From assembly GCA_902792635.1 (NCBI GenBank), contig CADBAG010000016.1:1-64000 (forward strand): a DNA stretch of 64,000 nt, read 5' to 3'. The notes under the pieces were generated by a model that had not been told where the DNA came from, searched no databases, and was given only the letters and a program-made list of their open reading frames with translations. Positions 6,987 to 15,501 of this stretch are shown piece after piece (position 1 is the first letter of the stretch; every line of letters begins with the position of its first letter). The translations under genes and the position numbers were made by a program. The DNA comes from an uncultured Prevotellaceae bacterium. Its GTDB lineage: Bacteria > Bacteroidota > Bacteroidia > Bacteroidales > Bacteroidaceae.

Positions 6987-9308
6987 ATGATACGAAAACT
7001 CTTTTTCCTTCTCACAAGCTGCCTGCTCTCTATCACCGCTAATGGCAGCCTTCGACAGCGTTTGTGCTTTGACCTCAACTGGCAGTTCAAACTATGCAGG
7101 GACTCTTCTGCCAGACACGATACGGAAGGGTTCAGCAAGGTTCAGATACCCCACGACTGGAGCATCTCCTTGCCTTTCGATGTCAAGGTGGGAGGCGGAG
7201 CAGGCTACTTGCCAGGAGGAGAAGGACTGTATAGGAAGGACTTCCGTCTGCCAGCCTCCGTCAAACCGACCGACCGCATCCGCCTGCAGTTCGATGGCGT
7301 CTATCATCGCGCTACCGTGTGGGTCAATGGTCATCGCGTTGGCTATCATATGTACGGCTACACAGGCTTCGGGTTTGATATCACGCCTTATCTCCACCGG
7401 CAAGGCGACAACCGCATTGAGGTATATGTCTCACGCGAAGAACAGTCGCGTTGGTACACCGGCTCGGGCATCTATCGTCATGTGTGGCTGGAAGTCTTGC
7501 CAAAGACGCATATCAAAGAGAACGGTGTGTTTGTCACCACTGAGCCTAACGGATTGATCAAAGCACAAGTCAGTATCAACACGGCAGTCAATGACCGCAG
7601 GAAACGGTTCAAGGTCATCAACACGATCCTGGATGCACACGGAAAGAAAGTATCGAAGGTCACGGAACGATGGTCTACAGACCGGCCTTATCTCTATACG
7701 CTCGTCACAGAACTCAGAGATAGTCACGGACGGAAGACTGATGAGGTCCTCACACGCTTCGGCTTCCGCGAGATCCGCTTCGATGCCAACAAAGGATTCT
7801 TCCTCAACGGCAAGGCTATGAAGCTCCGCGGCATGTGCCTTCATCAGGACTGTGGCAGTCTCGGTGTGGCTGTGCCTGAAGAGTTCTGGGAACGTCGACT
7901 GAAAGCGCTGAAGGCCATTGGCTGCAATGCCATACGTTGCTCACACAACCCACCCTCACCTGAGCTTCTCAATATCTGCGACAGTCTCGGACTCCTTGTC
8001 ATCGACGAAGCTTTCGACAAATGGAAGTCGGGCTACTATGCGCCTTTCTTCGATACTTGTGCGCGGCAGGACATCACAGACATGATCCTTCGTGACCGCA
8101 ACCATCCATCCGTCATTGTGTGGAGCATCGGCAACGAAGTGAGTGAGGCATGGGACAAGGGTAACGAAGGAGTGGAACGAGCCCGCATGCTCAACAACAT
8201 CGTCAAGACCCTGGATCCGACCCGTCCTACCATAATAGCTTGTCAACAAGGGTTCCAGGATAAGTTCGGCAACGTGACCGATCTCGTGGGATACAACTAT
8301 CTTGAGCCTCGGATGATTAAAGATCATCAGCTCCACCCTAACCGGAAGATGCTGGTGACGGAAGCATTCGTCTATTATTCAGGACTGCGCGACGACATCG
8401 TGCGTGACTTTGTGGAAAAGAATCCGTGGAACTTTGTACAAGACAACGACTTCATTGCTGGCTCCTTCGTATGGGCGGGCGTGGACTATCTCGGTGAGTC
8501 GTCACCATGGCCGGCCAAAGGTTGGTGCTCATGCCCGTTCGACATGACACTGAAGGAACGGCCTCAGGCAGCGTTCTACCATGCAGCCTGGCAACCCGAC
8601 AAGAACTATCTCAAACTTATCGTGCGCGACAACTGCTTCGACCAGCCCTCAGGCACTGACCATTGGCAATATCCGCCGATGGCCGACACGTGGGACCTGC
8701 CTTACAAGGACGAGCGATGCGTACAGGTAAGATGCTACACGACATGCGACTCGGTGCGGTTCTTCTTCCCGATGTGGAGCAATCCGCAACTGCCCTTGAA
8801 GACCCGTGTGACAAGCGATTATCCCGACCACTGCATCACGGTTCAGCTACCGGCTCGCCATGGCAAAGTGTTAGCCGTCGGCTACAAGAACGGCATCGCT
8901 GTGGCCCGCGACTCGCTCGTCAACCACGGCGATGTAGCAGACGTAAAACTAAGCTTTGAAGGTCCTTCACAGTTATATAGCTTACCTCAAGACCTGACGC
9001 CAACAATCGAATGGCAACATCGCCCCACTGCTACGGCATTACGAATCAACTTGACCGACAGTCTGGGTCGTATCCAAGAGATGCAACCCCGGAAGTTCCG
9101 CGTGCGTGTAGAAGGTCCTTTGCGTCTGCTTGGTGTAGAGACGGGCGATATGCGGCGCACAGGGTCGTGGAGAACCACAGAGCTATCGACCTATTTCGGC
9201 GAGGGTCTCGTGCGTATCCAGTCGACCTCTCAGAAAGGCACCGGCCGCATCATTGTAAACGTTGAAGGCTTCAACAAGCCGTTCGTGAAAAATATTCAGA
9301 TTAGATAA
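6987..9308 (+). CDS. Secreted GH2 beta-galactosidase-like enzyme
   Basis: This 773-residue enzyme has a signal peptide (about 1-20). Domain order is a GH2 sugar-binding domain (IPHDWSI...GVYHRATVWVNG), an immunoglobulin-like domain, and a TIM barrel from about residue 270. The acid/base Glu384 (SIGNEVSEAW) and nucleophile Glu459 (LVTEAF) are present, so it should be active; beta-galactosidase is most likely, but other GH2 specificities are possible. The Ig-like domain (about 180-257) looks shorter than usual. It lies 19 nt after GH43 and probably shares its transcript. GH43 with GH2 points to arabinose/xylose/galactose-decorated plant glycans. Confidence 0.88.
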   Translation: MIRKLFFLLTSCLLSITANGSLRQRLCFDLNWQFKLCRDSSARHDTEGFSKVQIPHDWSISLPFDVKVGGGAGYLPGGEGLYRKDFRLPASVKPTDRIRLQFDGVYHRATVWVNGHRVGYHMYGYTGFGFDITPYLHRQGDNRIEVYVSREEQSRWYTGSGIYRHVWLEVLPKTHIKENGVFVTTEPNGLIKAQVSINTAVNDRRKRFKVINTILDAHGKKVSKVTERWSTDRPYLYTLVTELRDSHGRKTDEVLTRFGFREIRFDANKGFFLNGKAMKLRGMCLHQDCGSLGVAVPEEFWERRLKALKAIGCNAIRCSHNPPSPELLNICDSLGLLVIDEAFDKWKSGYYAPFFDTCARQDITDMILRDRNHPSVIVWSIGNEVSEAWDKGNEGVERARMLNNIVKTLDPTRPTIIACQQGFQDKFGNVTDLVGYNYLEPRMIKDHQLHPNRKMLVTEAFVYYSGLRDDIVRDFVEKNPWNFVQDNDFIAGSFVWAGVDYLGESSPWPAKGWCSCPFDMTLKERPQAAFYHAAWQPDKNYLKLIVRDNCFDQPSGTDHWQYPPMADTWDLPYKDERCVQVRCYTTCDSVRFFFPMWSNPQLPLKTRVTSDYPDHCITVQLPARHGKVLAVGYKNGIAVARDSLVNHGDVADVKLSFEGPSQLYSLPQDLTPTIEWQHRPTATALRINLTDSLGRIQEMQPRKFRVRVEGPLRLLGVETGDMRRTGSWRTTELSTYFGEGLVRIQSTSQKGTGRIIVNVEGFNKPFVKNIQIR

Positions 9309-9331
9309 ACTTATCCAAGCTTCTATCTTTA

Positions 9332-9631
9332 CTATGAGACAGCTATACCCCACTTTGTAACTTCATCATAAAGTGGGGATGGCTCATCTTCTTCTATAAG
9401 TACCGGCTCTATTAGACTGTTGACCATTCTACCGACTTTCCATAGTTTCTTAACTGTTAAAAACCAGTCGCCTTTCAGTTTAGGTATGACAACAGCAACA
9501 TCTATATCACTATTTTCAGTAGCCGTTCCTTTGCTGTATGAGCCATACATATACACACGGGAAGGATTAAGAATCTTGGAGACCTCCTTCTTATAATCCC
9601 TAACGATGCTTAATGCCTGTTCCTTATCCAT
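9332..9631 (-). CDS. Solo MNT-type nucleotidyltransferase
   Basis: This protein of about 99 residues is a minimal nucleotidyltransferase domain. The GSYSKG...SDIDV motif carries the two metal-binding Asp residues (Asp42 and Asp44 counted from the ATG at 9631). A further in-frame GTG at 9661 would add ten residues; the ATG was chosen because it starts the conserved fold directly. Such proteins often act as antitoxins of HEPN toxins by AMPylating them, but no HEPN partner is adjacent. It sits between the plus-strand GH2 and the minus-strand susD genes. Its role here is unknown. Confidence 0.8.
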   Translation of the reverse strand: MDKEQALSIVRDYKKEVSKILNPSRVYMYGSYSKGTATENSDIDVAVVIPKLKGDWFLTVKKLWKVGRMVNSLIEPVLIEEDEPSPLYDEVTKWGIAVS

Positions 9632-9810
9632 GATAGCAATTCCTTTGTCTTTTCTCTGCACTGTCCATATAGCTATATTTTTATCGCAAATTTACGTTTT
9701 CTTTTTCATCAAAACAAATATTATGCAATAAATTATTAATATAGGATATATTATTTGCGTTACAAGCTTTTGTCTGCTGAGGAGCACAAGAACCACGAGT
9801 GGAAGTTAAT

Positions 9811-9840
9811 CAAAAAAAGGGCGGCCGCATGGCCGCCCTT
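9811..9840 (-). terminator. Intrinsic terminator of the first susCD operon
   Basis: A perfect 10-bp stem (AAGGGCGGCC/GGCCGCCCTT, 9817-9840) with a 4-nt loop is followed on the minus strand by a run of T (complement of 9812-9816). It lies 28 nt after the susD stop codon. Confidence 0.85.
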
Positions 9841-9868
9841 CGGTGTTTAATTAAACACCTTGCTTTCT

Positions 9869-12046
9869 CTATTCTTGTTTAAAACCATATCCATTGGTGA
9901 AGCCACCATTGGCCAGCACGTTAGGTGTGAACGGCCAGAGGTAGATAGGAGCAGAGACATAGTCGTAATCGTAGAAGAGATACTTGTCGAACTCGTCGGC
10001 ATTGTCAACGATAGCCTTACCCCAGTCCACTTTCTTGTATCCGTTAGCCTCAAGGGCTGTAGCCTCTGCACTTCCCGGTTCAATATGATGGAACAAGCCT
10101 TTGATGGCGATGTTCGTCTTCGGCGTGTCGGTGCTATAGAGCGATGAACCGGCTTTGCTGTTGGGATTATCAGAATAGATCTGTCCCCAGTCGTTGTTCT
10201 GTCCACGCCATCCCGGGCACTGGATAGCACCTGCATCGTCAGTCGGGTCGGTGTCAGCCTTGAGCTTGTCGACAGAAGATGGTGTAGATTCGATGAGACG
10301 GTGACCGATGAGGGTCTTGCCGTCGACAGCCTTTGTCCATATATAACTTGAGATGGTGTTGCCGTTGTCGAAGGTGTAGTAACCTTTCGTCTTCAGACCG
10401 TCAATCATCTTGGCAGTCAGTTCCTTCACTTCTTTGATCTTCTCACCGATCAGGCCGGTACGGATCAATGTCCAGCGACGGTCACCCTCAGCAGCGAACT
10501 CGAAGCCGCGCTCGTCGATGATAGCCTTCAGCAATGAGCCTTCCTTACTGATGAACGCATCGGTGTTAGCCTTGCCTGAAGGGAAAGCACGGTTACGGAT
10601 CAGCTCGAGATAAGTGCGGGCATTGGCGTTGTCACCGGTAGCAGCACAAGCCTCAGCATAGCCAAGATACATCTCGCTCATACGCATGTAAGGCTGGTTG
10701 ATACCCGACTTACGCTGGTTCTGCACCCACGGGTTGGTTTGACGGTTCTCATCCCACTTGTTGCAGGAGATGCCACCACCCTGGATCTTTGAACCCGGCT
10801 TAAGGGCGATCATCGACTCAAAACCTTTACCCGTAGAACCCGTGACGGTGCAGGAGAGGTCGCGGCGCAGATCGTTAGGATCGAACATGCCATAATAGAA
10901 GGCGGGGTTGATACGGCCCTGTGCATAGGTCTTGCAGGGATAAGCGTTCTTCGAGCCACCACCCGACGGACGGCCTAAGCTGTAAGGACGGGCATCGTTG
11001 CCGGAGCCACCGCGCTGCATAGGAGCCTCATAGATAGACTCGTCGGCATAAGCGGCATCGTCGCCGTGCATCTGCGTGAAGAACGTAGAATAGTCGGCAT
11101 CAAACTTAGCTGTACCAGGGTTGTCGATGACCTTCTTGAAATATGTCTTCGCAAGATCATAGTATGTCTTCCAGTCGGAGCGGCGGCCGTAAGTAGCATC
11201 ATCGTTATCCTTACTGCCTGCCAACGGCTCGATGGTAAGCTTCTCACCCTTGCCGCTCACCGGCGTGATATCATGACGGCGAGTCATATAACCACCGGCC
11301 TCGAGTGCCATGCGGCCAATGAGGCCATCGACATACTGCTTGGAGAAATAGTTCTTGGCAGAGGCATCGAAGCCCGGAACGGAGCCGAGGTCGTACATCA
11401 GTGGCTCCACTTTCTGAAGCTGTTCGAGCATGACATCATAGATAGAGTCGCGCGAGGTGAGCTTACCCGGCACCTGACCGTAAGCAGCAGCATAAGGCAC
11501 ATCACCGAAGTTCTTCAGCAGCTCGCGGTAAGCGGAAGCCTTCATAGCTACGGCCTCACCGTAGAGCTGGCTCAGTGGTGTGGGCTCCGTCAATGTAGCG
11601 AAACTGGCGAAACTGCTGCTCTGCTCCACACCATAGATCGTAGCGTTGGCCTTACTGATGACCGCATAGAGGTCGGCATAAATACCGTTCTCCTTCAAGT
11701 AAGACAAGAGGTTATAAGAACTTGTATAAGTTCCATTCTGGTAGAAGCACTCAGGATAATGACGACCTTCCTGAGCTGCGAACTTCTCCGGGTGACGCTC
11801 GATATCGGAGCCTGCTATATCATTGGAATAGAACAGGCCGTCACCGAACACAGCATCCTCAAGGGCTGTGCGCCACGTCTCATAAGCACCGTCCATGGCG
11901 GCACGCGCCGTGGTCATGTTAGAGAACACAAAGTTGGCATCCACCGTCGACGGAGAACTCGTGTTGAGGTAGTCGTTACACCCCGTAGCTCCCGTCAGGA
12001 TACCTGCCGCACAAAGAGCGGCTATATATAGATGAGTATGTTTCAT
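9869..12046 (-). CDS. SusD/RagB-family outer-membrane glycan-binding lipoprotein
   Basis: This 725-residue protein is the surface lipoprotein partner of the SusC-like transporter just upstream. The signal peptide ends in the lipobox GATGC (Cys23). After it come the usual SusD features: NDYLNTSSP start, the TPR-like helical region (AAMDGAYETWR, AVAMKASAYRELLKNFGDVPY), and the C-terminal RagB/SusD segment (YMRMSEMYLGYAEACA, LLKAIIDERGFEFAAEGDRRWTLIRTG). It is longer than the usual 500-650 residues. The gap after susC is 56 nt, so both share a transcript that ends at the terminator at 9811-9840. The glycan specificity is inferred from neighbouring GH43/GH2 only. Confidence 0.95.
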   Translation of the reverse strand: MKHTHLYIAALCAAGILTGATGCNDYLNTSSPSTVDANFVFSNMTTARAAMDGAYETWRTALEDAVFGDGLFYSNDIAGSDIERHPEKFAAQEGRHYPECFYQNGTYTSSYNLLSYLKENGIYADLYAVISKANATIYGVEQSSSFASFATLTEPTPLSQLYGEAVAMKASAYRELLKNFGDVPYAAAYGQVPGKLTSRDSIYDVMLEQLQKVEPLMYDLGSVPGFDASAKNYFSKQYVDGLIGRMALEAGGYMTRRHDITPVSGKGEKLTIEPLAGSKDNDDATYGRRSDWKTYYDLAKTYFKKVIDNPGTAKFDADYSTFFTQMHGDDAAYADESIYEAPMQRGGSGNDARPYSLGRPSGGGSKNAYPCKTYAQGRINPAFYYGMFDPNDLRRDLSCTVTGSTGKGFESMIALKPGSKIQGGGISCNKWDENRQTNPWVQNQRKSGINQPYMRMSEMYLGYAEACAATGDNANARTYLELIRNRAFPSGKANTDAFISKEGSLLKAIIDERGFEFAAEGDRRWTLIRTGLIGEKIKEVKELTAKMIDGLKTKGYYTFDNGNTISSYIWTKAVDGKTLIGHRLIESTPSSVDKLKADTDPTDDAGAIQCPGWRGQNNDWGQIYSDNPNSKAGSSLYSTDTPKTNIAIKGLFHHIEPGSAEATALEANGYKKVDWGKAIVDNADEFDKYLFYDYDYVSAPIYLWPFTPNVLANGGFTNGYGFKQE

Positions 12047-12102
12047 ATTATTATAATGTGTATTATAACGTATATTATAATTCCGTGGTATAATTCTTAG
12101 CG

Positions 12103-15100
12103 TTAGAATGTCAGGTTCAGACCGAACGTATAATTGCGGGTCTTAGGATACGAGTTGAAGTCGTAGTTGGGTGTGGGGAATCCATTGCCACCAGCGTTCA
12201 TGTTCGTGTTCACATCCGGGTCGAGACCGCTGTAGCCAGTGATGACGAAGAGGTTGGAAGCGGTGAAGTAGACGCGCAGGTTTGTGATGCCGATGCTCTT
12301 CATCCACTGACGCGGGAAAGTGTAACCCACAGTGAGTGTCTGCAAGCGGAGATAAGAAGCATCCTCAAGGAACTGCGACGACACGATACCATACTCATTG
12401 TAAGGCAGAGCATATTTAGCATTGGCATTGAGTGAAGCTAATTCTGTAGGATCGGTGACCTCATAGATATCACCCTTGCTGTCGATGTTGTACGACTGCC
12501 AGCAATCCTTCACGAAAGCTAAACGGTTGATGCCGAGATAGGTATCCTTGTTACCGAACATAGAGAGCATAGAGTTGGCATTGTAGACCTTGCCGCCGAG
12601 AGCATAGGTGAAACCGAGAGAGAAGTCGAGGCTCTTCCAGTTGCCGAGTATATTGAAACCACCGGTGTGCTGAGGAACAACGTGACCGATGTCGGTTGCA
12701 TCATTGTCATCCACGACACCATCGCCTGAGACATCCTCAAACTTAGGCACGCCGGGATAAGCGTTCTGGCCGGCAGGCACATGACCCGTGTAAGCGTTTG
12801 CCGGACTCTTCCAGATACTCTTGATGTCGGGCACGCCCTTCTTCAGTGTGTATACACCATTGGCATAATCGAAGTCATCGAGGGTATAGAAACCGAGACT
12901 CTTGAAGCCCTGGATCGTACCGACAGGCTTGCCTACACGGATGATGTAATCGTACTGCGGACGCAGCGCGGTAGAAGCCCAGTTTGTAGCGGCATCAGCA
13001 TTGACACCTTCTACAAGCTCGTCGACATTGTTGTGGTTGTAATTGTAGGTTCCGTTGAAAGAGAGGTTGAAGTCCTTCGTGCGGATGATGTTGTAGTTGA
13101 TAGCGAGCTCGACACCTTTGTTGGAGGTCTTACCCACGTTCTGGTACTGGTAAGAGAAACCGCTGGCCTCGTTGATAGGCACCTTCATAAGGAGGTTCTT
13201 CGTATTGTTCCAGTAGAGATCCAAGCTACCGTTGATACGTCCGTCGAGGAAGCCGAAGTCGATACCGAGGTTACGGCTGACGGTCGTCTCCCACTTCAGA
13301 TCGGGGTTACCTTTCATCTCACCCGGTACATAGACGGTCTTTGTCTCGCCGTCGACGGTGATAGAACTTGTTGTCCAGGTCTCACGCCAGAGGGCTGCTG
13401 AGATATCATCGCTACCCGACTCACCATAGGAGAGACGGAGCTTGAGGTTGCTGAGCCAGTTGTTAGTACCTTTCATGAACGGCTCGTCAGAGATACGCCA
13501 GGCTGCGGCAGCTGCGGGGAAGTAGCCCCAGTGATGATCGGGAGCAAACTTAGAACTACCGTCGGCTCGCATCGTAGCAGTCAGGAGGTAACGGCCGAGA
13601 TACGAATAGTTGACACGTCCGAACCAAGACGTCGTGTGGGAAGGCTCACCGATGGTGTTGGAGAACTTGTCAAGGCCTTTGCTGGAATCGGTCGTACCGG
13701 TCATGGCAAACTGTGCGAAGGCCTGGTCCATTGTGAACTCGGAAGGATAGCCGTAGCCGTACATCGAACTCTTGTTCGACTTGGATGCCAGCACCTCGTT
13801 GCCGAGGAGGATACCGAGGCTGTGGTCCTCGCCAAGTCCCTGTACATCATAGTTGGCCGTCGTCGTCCAGCGCACATGGTAGCCCTCGCTCTTGTTGAGC
13901 TGTGCACCCTTGTAACCCTGTTCGCACTGTCCGTTATCCCAGATCTTCTGCTCACTCCAGTTGCGGCCGAGTGTCAGTTCTGTCTTTGCCGTGAAGCCTT
14001 TGAAAGCGTTCCACGTCAGACCGGTATTGGCACGCAGACGATACATATTATTAATGTTGTCATAGTTGTTCACACGCACGTTAGGATCGAGCATGGAACC
14101 TTCCTCAACATTGACATCACCCTGTCCGAGCAGACCCGGATCATTGGTGCCGAGCGGGTTATCGATAGGACGGTAGTAAGCCGTCTGACGGTCGTAAGCG
14201 CCACCGAACTTATTGAAAGCACCACGGAACTGCATTTCTGCATAACGTGCATCGACATCCCACTTGAGGTTGTCGGTGATCTTCTGAGAGAACTTGAAGT
14301 TAGCGTTCCAGCGGCGGAAGCCAGTCTTCACACGCGGGCCTTTATCGTAGAGATAGTTGACTGAAGCATAGTAGGTCGTACGCTCATTGCCGCCGGAAAG
14401 CGAGAGATCATGGCTCCAGGCATGAGAGGAACGCTCCACATCATCCTTATAGTTGTGAACGGCTACGTTCTTGTATTCGTCGAGGTGGTTGCCATTAGCA
14501 GAACCTAAACCAAAGTACTTCGCCACGTTATCGCCAAGACCGAGTGCGGTACCGAAGCCCCAAGTTTCCTTGACATAGTCGTAAGCGTCGAGCACATCGA
14601 GCTGGTCGGGCTGCTCCTTGTACTGATAATACATATTGTATTTGACGACGGGCTTACCGGCCTTGGCGCTCTTTGTAGTGATAAGGATCACACCATTGGC
14701 ACCACGTGCACCGTAGATAGCGGTCGACGCAGCATCCTTCAGCACATCGATACTCTCGATATCGTCAGCCGGGATATCATCGATACGGCTGACCTGGATA
14801 CCATCGACGACATAGAGCGGGTCGTTGCTGCCAACGATAGAGCCACCGCCACGAACGCGGATACTCATCGTGGCGCCCGGACGACCGTCCTGAGACGTCA
14901 CGCTCACACCAGGGAGCTGTCCCTGGAGGGCCTGTGCCACATTGGATACCGGGTTCTTGGCAAGGTCGGAGCCTTTCACGGAAGCTACCGAGCCCGTGAG
15001 GTCACGACGTTTCATCGTACCGTAACCCACGACCACGACCTCGTCGAGCGAGGCGTTGTCCTCATCAAGGACCACTTTAAGTGTTCCGTTGCTACCTACC

Positions 15101-15354
15101 TTCAGATCCTTTGTCTTGTAACCTACATAAGAGAACTGTAAGGTCGTAGAGGGAGAAACACTCGGAATTGTGAACTTACCGTCCATGTCGGTCACGCCAC
15201 CTTTGGACGTGCCTTTCACGACCACACTCACGCCAATGAGAGGTTCACCGGAGGCATCTGTTACCCTACCCGTGACCGCCTTTTGAGCGAATCCTGCTAA
15301 GCATAACGTTGAAAGCGTCATAGCTAAACAACATCTTTTCATTGCTTGCTTCAT
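12103..15354 (-). CDS. SusC/RagA-family TonB-dependent glycan transporter
   Basis: This 1083-residue protein is an outer-membrane, TonB-dependent importer. A signal peptide (about 1-24, ending in GFAQ) precedes a carboxypeptidase-regulatory-like domain (VTGRVTDASGEPLIGVSVVVKG...SPSTTLQFSYVGYKTK split across the region), a plug domain (VVVGYGTMKRRDLTGSVASV, GARGANGVILITTK) and a 22-strand barrel ending in TFGLNLTF. It is the transport half of the SusCD pair whose lipoprotein follows. A TAACTTTG -7 box lies about 60 nt upstream of the ATG. It appears intact. Confidence 0.97.
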   Translation of the reverse strand: MKQAMKRCCLAMTLSTLCLAGFAQKAVTGRVTDASGEPLIGVSVVVKGTSKGGVTDMDGKFTIPSVSPSTTLQFSYVGYKTKDLKVGSNGTLKVVLDEDNASLDEVVVVGYGTMKRRDLTGSVASVKGSDLAKNPVSNVAQALQGQLPGVSVTSQDGRPGATMSIRVRGGGSIVGSNDPLYVVDGIQVSRIDDIPADDIESIDVLKDAASTAIYGARGANGVILITTKSAKAGKPVVKYNMYYQYKEQPDQLDVLDAYDYVKETWGFGTALGLGDNVAKYFGLGSANGNHLDEYKNVAVHNYKDDVERSSHAWSHDLSLSGGNERTTYYASVNYLYDKGPRVKTGFRRWNANFKFSQKITDNLKWDVDARYAEMQFRGAFNKFGGAYDRQTAYYRPIDNPLGTNDPGLLGQGDVNVEEGSMLDPNVRVNNYDNINNMYRLRANTGLTWNAFKGFTAKTELTLGRNWSEQKIWDNGQCEQGYKGAQLNKSEGYHVRWTTTANYDVQGLGEDHSLGILLGNEVLASKSNKSSMYGYGYPSEFTMDQAFAQFAMTGTTDSSKGLDKFSNTIGEPSHTTSWFGRVNYSYLGRYLLTATMRADGSSKFAPDHHWGYFPAAAAAWRISDEPFMKGTNNWLSNLKLRLSYGESGSDDISAALWRETWTTSSITVDGETKTVYVPGEMKGNPDLKWETTVSRNLGIDFGFLDGRINGSLDLYWNNTKNLLMKVPINEASGFSYQYQNVGKTSNKGVELAINYNIIRTKDFNLSFNGTYNYNHNNVDELVEGVNADAATNWASTALRPQYDYIIRVGKPVGTIQGFKSLGFYTLDDFDYANGVYTLKKGVPDIKSIWKSPANAYTGHVPAGQNAYPGVPKFEDVSGDGVVDDNDATDIGHVVPQHTGGFNILGNWKSLDFSLGFTYALGGKVYNANSMLSMFGNKDTYLGINRLAFVKDCWQSYNIDSKGDIYEVTDPTELASLNANAKYALPYNEYGIVSSQFLEDASYLRLQTLTVGYTFPRQWMKSIGITNLRVYFTASNLFVITGYSGLDPDVNTNMNAGGNGFPTPNYDFNSYPKTRNYTFGLNLTF

Positions 15355-15412
15355 ACGTTTTGTTTTTAGATTTATTTATTGTTGTTATATCGTTTTCGTC
15401 ATGTAGACAAGG

Positions 15413-15420
15413 CAAAGTTA
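15413..15420 (-). promoter_or_regulatory. -7 promoter box of the first susCD operon
   Basis: TAACTTTG on the minus strand matches TAnnTTTG and would give a 5' leader of about 50 nt. A -33 element at the standard distance is not clear. Confidence 0.55.
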
Positions 15421-15501
15421 GCGAATGTTAAGACTGATAGGGTGCGAAAATCGTTCGGAATAAGGGAGAAAATAGTACACTTCCCTATTTTAATAGCTAT
15501 T

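Noticed and set aside
11066-12031. 321-codon plus-strand frame opposite susD
   Set aside because: It is antisense to an intact SusD lipoprotein gene and shows no domain.
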